Positions 1 to 5,985 of a DNA stretch of 6,737 nt are shown here, one piece after another. The notes beneath the pieces are model-generated. The model worked only from the letters and a program-made list of their open reading frames with translations. It made no database searches and was not told the origin of the DNA. Numbering within the stretch: the first letter of the stretch is position 1; each line of letters opens with the position of its first letter. The stretch lies in NCBI GenBank assembly GCA_021829055.1, contig JAJZCS010000110.1:1-6737 (forward strand), in the 5' to 3' direction. This DNA comes from Pseudomonadota bacterium (GTDB lineage Bacteria > Pseudomonadota > Alphaproteobacteria > Acetobacterales > Acetobacteraceae). Made by a program: the position numbers and the translations under genes.

Positions 1-857
1 CATGCGAACCGGTTGCGGATCCGAATGGCACGCGCGGTGCGCACATCCGAGAGCCAGGTCACACCCAACGCCAGCGCCGTCAGGGCAATTTGTCCGGATG
101 TTAATTCCGCTGAGCCCAGCCTGACGTCCGGGCCCGGGAAAATTCCGGAGAGTGTCAGGGCGGCAACGAACACCAGCAACATGATGACATTGTGCCCTCC
201 ACGAAGGCGCAACCTCTGCTGTTTCGGTGCCGGATCTCGTCGGTACAGATACGCGTCGAGAGCAAACGTTAGCGCGAGTATGGGCGCCGTCACGATCAGC
301 ATTGGGAGCAAAAGAAAGCGCGCCGGCCAGAAAAATGGTACGCCACGCAAAAAGCCTATCAACAAAGGAGGGTTTCCAAGCGGCGTCAGTGCACCGCCGG
401 CGTTCGCAACCAGAAGTATGAACGCGATCACCAGGTGCCGTTTTTCGTATCTCGCCGAATTGGCGGCCAGTAATGGGTGGATGAGCAGCAACGATGCCCC
501 GATGGTGCCCATCAGGCTCGCCAGGACCGTTCCAAGAGCCAGCAACGCCAGATTGCCGATCGGGCGACCCCATGGTCCCCCGGCGATCAAAACGCCGCCG
601 CCCAGCGTATACAATGCCATGAGCACAGTGATGAACGGCAGAAAATGGCCTGCCAACGCACCAACAACAGCTGCCGCTGCTGCTCCTGTTCCATGTTCGG
701 CCGTCGTCAGCAGGACGTAGACGGCGACCACGCCAAGCACTAGCCATCCGCTGCGGCGATGCCAGAACCGTGGCGCCGCGCCTGGCAAAGTCGCAAAACC
801 AAAAAGCAGGGCGGTAAATGGCAACAGCGCCATCATGTTTCTTGGCAGGCTTGGCAT
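1..857 (-). CDS. Putative sodium:proton antiporter / citrate-type transporter (CitMHS_2-like), 3' end cut off by the window
   Basis: A polytopic inner-membrane protein, read right to left and still open at base 1, so the C-terminus is missing. The 285 visible codons hold about seven or eight hydrophobic segments. Two conserved-looking stretches identify the family: GTIGASLLLIHPLL at residues 117-130, and a long block at 152-177 with key pieces NAGGALTPLGNPP and GFLRGVPFFW. From memory these are hallmarks of the ion-transporter-superfamily proteins annotated as sodium:proton antiporter or putative citrate transport (about 420-470 residues), so roughly 60-65% is visible. The substrate cannot be read from sequence. 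I chose the ATG at 857 because GAGAG lies just upstream. In-frame ATGs at 896, 836 and 833 are alternatives, and a stop at 918-920 bounds the frame. It is orphaned from the gpmI-envC cluster by IS debris. Family call fairly sure, exact start less so. Confidence 0.85.
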   Translation of the reverse strand, partial: MPSLPRNMMALLPFTALLFGFATLPGAAPRFWHRRSGWLVLGVVAVYVLLTTAEHGTGAAAAAVVGALAGHFLPFITVLMALYTLGGGVLIAGGPWGRPIGNLALLALGTVLASLMGTIGASLLLIHPLLAANSARYEKRHLVIAFILLVANAGGALTPLGNPPLLIGFLRGVPFFWPARFLLLPMLIVTAPILALTFALDAYLYRRDPAPKQQRLRLRGGHNVIMLLVFVAALTLSGIFPGPDVRLGSAELTSGQIALTALALGVTWLSDVRTARAIRIRNRFA

Positions 858-1011
858 CTCACTCTCGCGGCCGGGGGATGGTACTGACAGCTGCATGAGC
901 CCGGCGTTAGTAGTCTCTTATACCAATTCTTGTGGATTGTGGCTCACGAGGGGGCTTCTCCGACGTGGCGGCGATCTGATTCATGGTTGTGGTGGTTCCT
1001 GGAGATCTGCG
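858..1011. other. Intergenic: antiporter upstream region and probable left end of the IS630 remnant
   Basis: No gene is visible. On the minus strand this is the upstream region of the antiporter gene. On the plus strand it is the leader of the decayed IS630-type transposase. The stretch TATACCAATTCTTGTGG at 921-937 has the look of an IS terminal repeat next to TA dinucleotides (919-922), and IS630-family elements insert at TA. About 90 bases from there to the transposase ATG is a usual leader length. A TATAAG on the minus strand at 917-922 could act as a -10 box for the antiporter, but no convincing -35 was found, so no promoter is called. Confidence 0.4.
1001..1004 (+). promoter_or_regulatory. 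Shine-Dalgarno site of the dead transposase
   Basis: GGAG lies 7 bases before the ATG at 1012. It supports that ATG as the original transposase start although the gene behind it no longer encodes a functional protein. Confidence 0.5.
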
Positions 1012-1953
1012 ATGCCGCGCGTCATTGTCCTTTGTGCTGATTTCGATGCTGTCGGAGTTCGCTGCCTGGCGCGGTGAAGCAAGGACGCTGGCCAGTCCCG
1101 GCGCCTGCTGGCCTTGGCGGCGATCTACGAGGGTGGCACGCGGCCGGAGAGGCGGCACACATCGGCGACGTCACCCTGCAGATCGTCCTGGATTGGGTCA
1201 TGCGGTTCAACGCCGATGGGCGGGAAGGGCTGCTTGGCCGCAAGGCACTCGGCCCGACGACACCGCGGCTGGGGGGCCGACGCGCACCGCCGGGCGGCTG
1301 GCCCTACAGATCAATTTTGGCCCGATCCCTGCCGTCCACCACGGCGTGGTGCGCTGGCGCGGCTGTGCGATCTCGGCCAATGGCTGTGGGAGGCGTTCCG
1401 TGTCTCGGTTTCGCCCCAGACGCTGAACCGCGAGTTGCGTGTGGTGGGCTACCGCAAGCTTTCGGCCCGGCCGAAGCACCACCCTCAGGCTGAAGGTGCG
1501 ATCGAGGCGTTCAAGAAGGATTCCCGGCCACTCTGGCGGGCATCACGCGCGAGCAAGGCATCGGTCTCGACGCGGTAGAAATCCGGTTCGCCGACGAAAA
1601 GCACGCATCGGCCGGAAGAACGCCATCACCTGGCGCTGGGCGCGGCTCTGGTCATGCCCGTCTGCAACGCCGCGGCGATGAGCCTGCACCTGGCCGAGAT
1701 CAGCCGCGCGGTCGAACCCGGCCGGCATGCGGTGCTGCTCCTCGACCAGGCCGGATGGCATTTTTCCGGCGACGTCACCTTGCCCGCCAACATCACGTTG
1801 CTGCCGCTACCCCGAAATGCCCGGAGCTGAACGTCATGGAGAACATTTGGCAGTTCATGCGCGAGACTTGACTGTCCAACCGCACCTCCCGAAACCACAA
1901 GGATATCGTCAGTCACTGCTGCCACCATTGGAACCAGCGGATGCTCGACCTTG
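1012..1953 (+). pseudogene. IS630-family transposase pseudogene (multiple frameshifts, two stops, internal deletion)
   Basis: Joined across frames, the pieces follow a DDE transposase of the IS630 type. Segments are: 1012-1149 (MPRVIVLCADFDAVG onward, then RRLLALAAIYEGGTRPE) with a TGA at 1075-1077; 1152-1275 after a 2-base insertion (AAHIGDVTLQ, LDWVMRFNADGREGLLGRKA); about 1277-1355 (GPIPAVHHGVVRWR); 1360-1520 (LCDLGQWLWEAFRVSVS, GYRKLSARPKHH, AFKK); 1521-1598 after a 1-base loss (VEIRFADE, first catalytic Asp); 1601-1641 after a 2-base gain (ARIGRKNAITWRWA); a deletion of a few tens of codons near 1642; 1642-1811 (LLLDQAGWH, second Asp); 1812 onward after loss of one C (CPELNVMENIWQFMR, catalytic Glu); a TGA at 1869-1871 where Trp is expected. 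All three catalytic acids survive but in different frames. It cannot make a working enzyme. The family call is from memory of related transposases. Confidence 0.88.
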
Positions 1954-2025
1954 CCGCCGCACCAGCCCCGTCAGAACCTCAATTCGCCGAAATCCCGCCT
2001 TCGCGTCGTCGTCAATTACGTCCAT
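1954..2025 (-). pseudogene. tnpA: IS66 accessory protein TnpA, N-terminal fragment
   Basis: The ATG at 2025 opens 24 codons reading MDVIDDDAKAGFRRIEVL and then TGLVRR. This matches, from memory, the N-terminus of IS66-type TnpA (the HTH_Tnp_1-like DNA-binding accessory protein), which continues into an Arg/Trp-rich helix-turn-helix. Here the match stops at 1954, exactly where recognisable IS630 sequence of the other strand ends; the frame then continues as unrelated residues. No strong Shine-Dalgarno is visible. It is a broken leftover with no function expected. Confidence 0.65.
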
Positions 2026-2109
2026 AGCGACCGCTCAATGCCCAAACTCCACATCCAACGAGCACAAGTCACCCACTCATGAGAAGAACGGCCCTGGGGT
2101 TTCGCTTAC
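1954..2109 (-). mobile_element. IS66-family insertion sequence, left-end fragment
   Basis: Read on the minus strand, the fragment begins at 2109 with GTAAGCGAAACCCCAGGG. GTAAGCG is the characteristic tip of IS66-family terminal inverted repeats. About 85 bases further in, the start of the accessory gene tnpA is found, as expected for IS66. Homology ends near 1954, where the opposite strand becomes the IS630 transposase. Only the outer 156 bases remain. No second end and no target duplication can be seen. Confidence 0.65.
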
Positions 2110-2323
2110 GGCGCATTCAGCTTCGGCGGCATTCTCTCCTCCACGCCGAACGCATGATGGTCGGCCAGAAAGCGTAGGAATCACGATCGCACCGATCGCG
2201 CAACGTTCCCCCCATTTTGCAAGGTTTTTTAACCAAAGCCACCCTGGCTCTTGTATAACGAGATATTGCCAAACACAAAAAAAATCACGACCATATCAGC
2301 AAAATTCCATTTTTCACAGGTGA
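2110..2323. other. Unassigned intergenic stretch between the IS66 end and envC
   Basis: No convincing gene in any frame. The left half (2110-2215) is GC-rich and contains CGATCG twice, at 2184-2189 and 2193-2198. The right half (2216-2323) is clearly more AT-rich, with GGTTTTTTAACC at 2223-2234, a short imperfect stem at 2235-2251 and an A8 run at 2277-2284. A minus-strand frame across 2109-2172 (LADHHAFGVEERMPPKLNAP before a stop) resembles nothing I can name. This may be the old intergenic region after envC plus further IS debris. Confidence 0.5.
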
Positions 2324-3517
2324 CTATCTGGCGGCTGACTTCGACGCGAAGACGGTCGACGGGTCAATCGGCCGCCCGTCGCGGCGGAGCTGGACATACA
2401 GTCTCGGCTGCGCCGCAGGATCCTTCGGATTGAAGCCAGCCATTCGCGCGACGGGCTGGCCGCCCACAACAGGCGTACCGACTGCGGCGTCAAAGCGTTC
2501 AACGCCGGCAAGCACGAAATCATCGCCGCTGTCACAAGTAAGGATCATCAGGTTGCCGTATGACTGAAAGCGCTGTGCGAAGGCGATCCGGCCAGAGCAG
2601 GGCGCACTGACAACAGCGGCAGGCGCTGTCGCAAACGTGTCGCCAGTAGCTGGGCCGGCAATCGTGTTTTCACCAAAACCTCGAACGAGTCGTCCGGCGA
2701 CCGGAGCGCCACGCAATAGGCGTGGAATTCGGATGTTGGCTGCAACGGTATGGTTGGCAACAGTACGTTGCCTCTGTTGGGCTTTAAGCCGGACGATAAT
2801 CCCGGCGAGCGTTCCGGCTTGGCGGCCTGCTTGCTCTGCCTCATGAAGATCAACTGCCCGCGATTTTTGGGCAGCAGCAGCTAGCTTCCGATCATTCGCA
2901 ATCGCGATATCAAGATGCCCGCGTAAGGCCCTCTGCTTTGCCACAGCGTCAAACATCGCGACGCGTTGTGCCATCATCGCGGTACGTAGAGCGCTGAGTT
3001 TGGCCTGCACCCTTGCGAGGGAGTCTGCGCGTTGCGCAATCCTCTTGGTGAGGCCACGCATTAGCAAAGCTCCTTCCATTGCCTGACTAGGCGTGGCAGC
3101 CGCCGTGAGCAGCAAGGCACTCGGGTGCAAAGATATCCGGACGATAAGCGGAAGGAGCGGCTTTAACGCGGCAACGTCCTGATTTCGCTTCTCCTGCGCT
3201 CTGATTGCCGCTACCTGCAGTGAGGCAAGACGTGACGAAATAGCTGCAGTCTGGTTTTCATCCTGGCGCAGCGCCGCGTTGACGTTGATTTCACGCCGGA
3301 CTAGAGTAGTTGCCCTATCACGAGCCCGTGCCGCTGCAAGGGCCTGCTGCCGTGCCGCTGCAGCGTGAGAAGCGGCTGCGTGCGCTGCTGCCAAGCGGCT
3401 CTGCTCAGCTTGCTCAATATGGGTTTTGAGCGTTTCCTTTGCCGACACTGACGGAACTGTTAGGATCAGTGCGAATAGCACCAATATTGCTATGTCACGG
3501 CGCTGTGGATACGCCAT
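2324..3517 (-). CDS. envC: Murein hydrolase activator EnvC-like protein (degenerate M23/LytM domain)
   Basis: A 397-residue exported protein. Residues 1-26 form a signal peptide (hydrophobic ILVLFALILTVPSVSA, likely cut after the Ala before KETL). Residues about 30-260 are Ala/Gln/Arg-rich and helical, consistent with a long coiled coil. Residues about 275-386 form a LytM/M23-like domain (GRLVRGFGENT, SGRIAFAQRFQSYGNLMIL, GQPVARM, LYVQLRRDGRPIDP). The zinc ligands of active M23 peptidases are absent: the His of the first motif is missing, and the HxH position reads YVQ (374-376). It therefore most likely activates cell-wall amidases during septum splitting rather than cutting peptidoglycan itself, as EnvC does. 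The ATG at 3517 overlaps the gpmI end by 23 bases, indicating translational coupling. Its usual downstream neighbour in related genomes, an S41 protease, is missing. EnvC-like assignment is confident; the exact partner amidase is unknown. Confidence 0.85.
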   Translation of the reverse strand: MAYPQRRDIAILVLFALILTVPSVSAKETLKTHIEQAEQSRLAAAHAAASHAAAARQQALAAARARDRATTLVRREINVNAALRQDENQTAAISSRLASLQVAAIRAQEKRNQDVAALKPLLPLIVRISLHPSALLLTAAATPSQAMEGALLMRGLTKRIAQRADSLARVQAKLSALRTAMMAQRVAMFDAVAKQRALRGHLDIAIANDRKLAAAAQKSRAVDLHEAEQAGRQAGTLAGIIVRLKAQQRQRTVANHTVAANIRIPRLLRGAPVAGRLVRGFGENTIAGPATGDTFATAPAAVVSAPCSGRIAFAQRFQSYGNLMILTCDSGDDFVLAGVERFDAAVGTPVVGGQPVARMAGFNPKDPAAQPRLYVQLRRDGRPIDPSTVFASKSAAR

Positions 3518-5030
3518 CTAGAAGGGTCTTTCCCGTCATCGCCGAGGGTTGCGCGAGGCCCATAAGAGAAAGGAGTGTGGGCGCAACATCCGCAAGTCTT
3601 CCATCATGGAGGCGGAGATCACCGCCGGCTCCGATTAGCAGTACCGGTACCTTGTTTGTCGTGTGTGCTGTGTGCGGTCCGCCGGTTTCCGGATTCATCA
3701 TTAATTCGCAATTGCCGTGATCGGCAGTTACTAGCAATGCCCCGCCTTGCCCAATGACCGCCTTTGCGATTTTACCAAGTCCGGTATCAACAGCTTCGAC
3801 CGCCTGAATGGCAGCGCGGAGGTTGCCAGTATGGCCAACCATATCTGGATTGGCAAAATTCAGCACGATAAGGTCATATTTTTGAGAGTTGATTGCTGCG
3901 ACGACTTTGTCCGTCAATTCCGGCGCTGACATCTCTGGTTTAAGGTCATAGGTAGCGACTTTCGGAGACGGTATCAGAATACGATCTTCACCCGGGAATC
4001 GTTGTTCGCGTCCGCCGTTGAGAAAATAGGTTACATGAGCATATTTTTCGGTCTCGGCGGCGCGCAGCTGGTGAAGCCCAGCGCTAGAGACAATTTCTCC
4101 CAACAGATCCTGCATCGGTTCAGGTGGAAACAGGGAGGCCATAAGCTTATCAAGCGGTCGAGAATAGGGGACCATTCCTAACGCCCCGACGAAATGAATT
4201 GTTTTGGCGCGTTCGAAACTGGAGAAACCGGGCTCAAGCAAGGCCGCAAGAATCTCACGGACACGGTCGGCGCGAAAATTGGCGCATAAGAGGCCATCGC
4301 CATCGTCCATCCCGCTGTAGTCACCAATTGCTACAGGTTCGACAAATTCGTCGGTGTTGCCAGCTGTATACGCTGAACGTATTGCGGCGCCTGGACTCTT
4401 TGCCCGAGCGCCCCTACCGCTGACCCACAGGTCGTATGCACGCCTGATGCGTTCCCAGCGATTGTCGCGATCCATCGCAAAATATCGACCACAAACGGAT
4501 ACGATCTCGGCGCCTTTCGGCAGATCCTGGAGCAGTTGATCTATGCTGTGTGCGCCGGATTTTGGGGGCGCGTCACGACCGTCTGTGATGGCGTGGATAA
4601 ACACAGGAATTCCTGCCTCCGCAATCAGTTGTGCGACAGCCGCGATATGGCGCTGATGGGCATGGACGCCACCTTGGGAAACCAAGCCGAACAGCTGGCA
4701 CCTACCGCCTGTTTTCTTGAGAGTGGCGATGAACGCAGAGAGTTCCGGTTTGCGAGAGAGGGAACCATTTTGGATTGCGGTATCAATGCGGGGCAACTCT
4801 TGAATTACCACGCGGCCAGCACCGATATTAAGATGACCCACTTCGGAATTGCCCATCTGTCCGTCCGGCAGACCGACATCAGCTCCGCTGGTCCGCAGGA
4901 ACGCGTGCGGCGCAGTCTCCCAAAAACGGTCGAAATTCGGCTGGTGTGCAAGAGCAACTGCGTTGTCTGAAGGTTCCGTGCGCCAGCCAAGGCCGTCTAG
5001 AATCATCAGCATTACTGTCCGCCGTGACAT
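3495..5030 (-). CDS. gpmI: 2,3-bisphosphoglycerate-independent phosphoglycerate mutase
   Basis: Interconverts 3- and 2-phosphoglycerate in glycolysis and gluconeogenesis in the cytoplasm, using two metal ions (commonly Mn) and a phosphoserine intermediate. At 511 residues it has the normal family length. Signature residues fall where expected: DGLGW with Asp12; GNSEVGH with nucleophile Ser62; TDGRD (149-153); RYFAMDRDNRW (182-192); FRADR (252-256); the ETEKYAHVTYF block near 326-336; NPDMVGHTG with Asp396 and His400; TADHGNCE with Asp437 and His438; PHTAHT with His456. I chose the ATG at 5030 because GAGGAAA stands 9 bases upstream and the product then begins just before the DGLGW strand; a TTG at 5057 would add nine residues without support. 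It lies 57 bases after rlmH and overlaps envC by 23 bases. Nothing in the sequence suggests loss of activity. Confidence 0.97.
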   Translation of the reverse strand: MSRRTVMLMILDGLGWRTEPSDNAVALAHQPNFDRFWETAPHAFLRTSGADVGLPDGQMGNSEVGHLNIGAGRVVIQELPRIDTAIQNGSLSRKPELSAFIATLKKTGGRCQLFGLVSQGGVHAHQRHIAAVAQLIAEAGIPVFIHAITDGRDAPPKSGAHSIDQLLQDLPKGAEIVSVCGRYFAMDRDNRWERIRRAYDLWVSGRGARAKSPGAAIRSAYTAGNTDEFVEPVAIGDYSGMDDGDGLLCANFRADRVREILAALLEPGFSSFERAKTIHFVGALGMVPYSRPLDKLMASLFPPEPMQDLLGEIVSSAGLHQLRAAETEKYAHVTYFLNGGREQRFPGEDRILIPSPKVATYDLKPEMSAPELTDKVVAAINSQKYDLIVLNFANPDMVGHTGNLRAAIQAVEAVDTGLGKIAKAVIGQGGALLVTADHGNCELMMNPETGGPHTAHTTNKVPVLLIGAGGDLRLHDGRLADVAPTLLSLMGLAQPSAMTGKTLLDGVSTAP

Positions 5031-5039
5031 TCTCGCGTA

Positions 5040-5046
5040 TTTCCTC
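5040..5046 (-). promoter_or_regulatory. Shine-Dalgarno site of gpmI
   Basis: GAGGAAA on the minus strand, 9 bases before the ATG at 5030. It decides the start between this ATG and the in-frame TTG at 5057, which lies upstream of the site. Confidence 0.65.
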
Positions 5047-5087
5047 GGTCCGTTCAAAGAACAGATGCGGCAAGCGGAGGGACAAGG

Positions 5088-5549
5088 TCAAGCGTGCGAT
5101 GCACGATGATACGGATGGCCGCCCAGGATGCTCTGAGCCCGGTAAAGCTGCTCAGCCAGGATCGCGCGTGCGAGCAAATGCGGGAACGTGAGTTTGCTGA
5201 GTGAAAGTGTCACGGCTGCCCGGCTGAGAATCGACGCATCAAGCCCTTCGGCGCCACCGACAACGAAAACGCAGTCATTGCCAGTAAGGCGCCATTGATC
5301 CAGCAGACTCGCGAGTCCCACGGTGTCGATCAGCACACCAGCCTCATCGAGTGCGACGACATAGTCGCGAGGTCGCAGTTTCGCCGAAATCGCCTTAGCT
5401 TCGCGTCTCTTGATCTCAGCCGCGGTTCCGACGCCATCGCCGAACGTTGTCAGTGATAGTTCAGGTCTGAGTCGTGCCGCATAGCGCTCGAAGAGTTCTA
5501 TTTCCGCGCCACTGCGGTCGCGTCCAATCGCGATGACGGAGAGCTTCAT
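5088..5549 (-). CDS. rlmH: 23S rRNA (pseudouridine1915-N3)-methyltransferase RlmH
   Basis: A 153-residue SPOUT-class methyltransferase that adds a methyl group to pseudouridine 1915 in helix 69 of 23S rRNA in assembled 70S ribosomes, using S-adenosylmethionine. It has the usual length (E. coli protein 155). The N-terminus MKLSVIAIGR, the knot motif VVGGAEGL (97-103), the SLSKLTFPH helix start (116-124), AEQLYRA (132-138) and the C-terminal HPYHR (145-149) are all family hallmarks. The ATG at 5549 is 12 bases after the rsfS stop, so the two are surely co-transcribed; the Shine-Dalgarno is weak (GGCAAG), consistent with re-initiation after rsfS. The rsfS-rlmH pairing is common across bacteria and links two late ribosome-related functions. 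Confidence 0.96.
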   Translation of the reverse strand: MKLSVIAIGRDRSGAEIELFERYAARLRPELSLTTFGDGVGTAAEIKRREAKAISAKLRPRDYVVALDEAGVLIDTVGLASLLDQWRLTGNDCVFVVGGAEGLDASILSRAAVTLSLSKLTFPHLLARAILAEQLYRAQSILGGHPYHRASHA

Positions 5550-5561
5550 CTTGCCAGTGAC

Positions 5562-5972
5562 TCAAATCGGTTCGTCGAGGTCTGCTCCCCACATTTTTTC
5601 GAGCGCGTAAAGAGCGCGAGCTTCGGGTCTGAACAAATGCACGACGATATCGCCCGCATCGAGCAGAATCCAATCACTGCCTGCCGTGCCTTCTATCTGT
5701 ACACGTTTGATGCCGAGTTCAGCTAACTTCTCGGTCAGATGTGTAGCCATGGCCGCTATCTGCCGGTCTGAGAGACCTGTAGCAACGACCATGCGGTCTG
5801 CGAAGCTGGCACGCCCGGCCAAGTCAAGAACAACGATATTTTCAGCCTTGTCATCTTCCAGACTGGCCGTGATTATCTGCTGCATTAACGCTAGTTGGTC
5901 GGCCGGCTGGCGCCGCGGTGATAATTTTTTTGGTCCGGCGATGACAGCCTTCTTCCGTGGAGTTCCTGGCAT
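5562..5972 (-). CDS. rsfS: Ribosomal silencing factor RsfS
   Basis: Binds uL14 on the large ribosomal subunit and blocks subunit joining when nutrients are short. The core is complete: DKAENIVVLDL, FADRMVVATGLSDRQ, DWILLDAGDIVVHLF and YALEKMW (about residues 41-51, 57-71, 100-114 and 122-128 counted from the ATG at 5972). That start gives 136 residues and lies 13 bases after the nadD stop. It is not certain. The frame is open further upstream through a Pro/Ala/Arg-rich stretch, with a GTG at 6122 and an ATG at 6182, both inside nadD. A perfect AAGGAGG at 6079-6085 is followed in this frame by ATC ATC (6074, 6071) with no canonical start, so the native protein may carry an N-terminal extension of about 34 residues. 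The function call does not depend on the start. Confidence 0.93.
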   Translation of the reverse strand: MPGTPRKKAVIAGPKKLSPRRQPADQLALMQQIITASLEDDKAENIVVLDLAGRASFADRMVVATGLSDRQIAAMATHLTEKLAELGIKRVQIEGTAGSDWILLDAGDIVVHLFRPEARALYALEKMWGADLDEPI

Positions 5973-5985
5973 TTTCGGGGCGGCG

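Larger units (their letters stand above)
921..1953 (+). mobile_element. IS630-family insertion sequence remnant, 3'-truncated
   Basis: The element consists of a probable left end near 921, a leader, and one decayed transposase gene on the plus strand. Recognisable transposase sequence stops shortly after a Trp-Asn codon pair at 1929-1934, about 20 residues before the usual C-terminus, and from about 1954 the opposite strand reads as an IS66-type end. The right terminal repeat is therefore lost or displaced. The left boundary is inferred from a TA dinucleotide and the leader length, not from a matched inverted repeat. The family call rests on the transposase fragments. Confidence 0.65.

Noticed and set aside
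13..720. A long open frame on the plus strand (235 codons)
   Set aside because: It is antisense to the antiporter gene, whose minus-strand reading has clear membrane segments and conserved motifs; the plus-strand product is a compositionally odd shadow.
2184..2198. CGATCG-CAC-CGATCG double palindrome as an operator
   Set aside because: CGATCG is a common short palindrome in GC-rich genomes, and no gene starts nearby; no regulator can be tied to it.
2223..2251. Candidate terminator: GGTTTTTTAACC next to an AGAGCCA-GGG-TGGCTTT stem (minus strand)
   Set aside because: The stem is short with a wobble pair and a 3-base loop, and no run of T follows it on the minus strand; not enough to call an intrinsic terminator for the operon.
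1727..2323. Plus-strand open frame of 198 codons spanning the IS mosaic
   Set aside because: It crosses the IS630 remnant in a non-transposase frame, then the antisense of the IS66 fragment, then unassigned DNA; no coherent protein.
2277..2323. T8 run on the minus strand 40 bases after the envC stop as a terminator
   Set aside because: No GC-rich stem precedes it; only weak AT pairing and a 4-base TCAC/GTGA match can be found.
4536..4970. Plus-strand open frame of 144 codons
   Set aside because: Lies wholly opposite gpmI, which has every family motif in place; no independent signal.
3495..5057. gpmI starting at the TTG at 5057
   Set aside because: It would place the start upstream of the good GAGGAAA site and add nine unsupported residues; the ATG at 5030 gives the canonical Asp12/Ser62 numbering.
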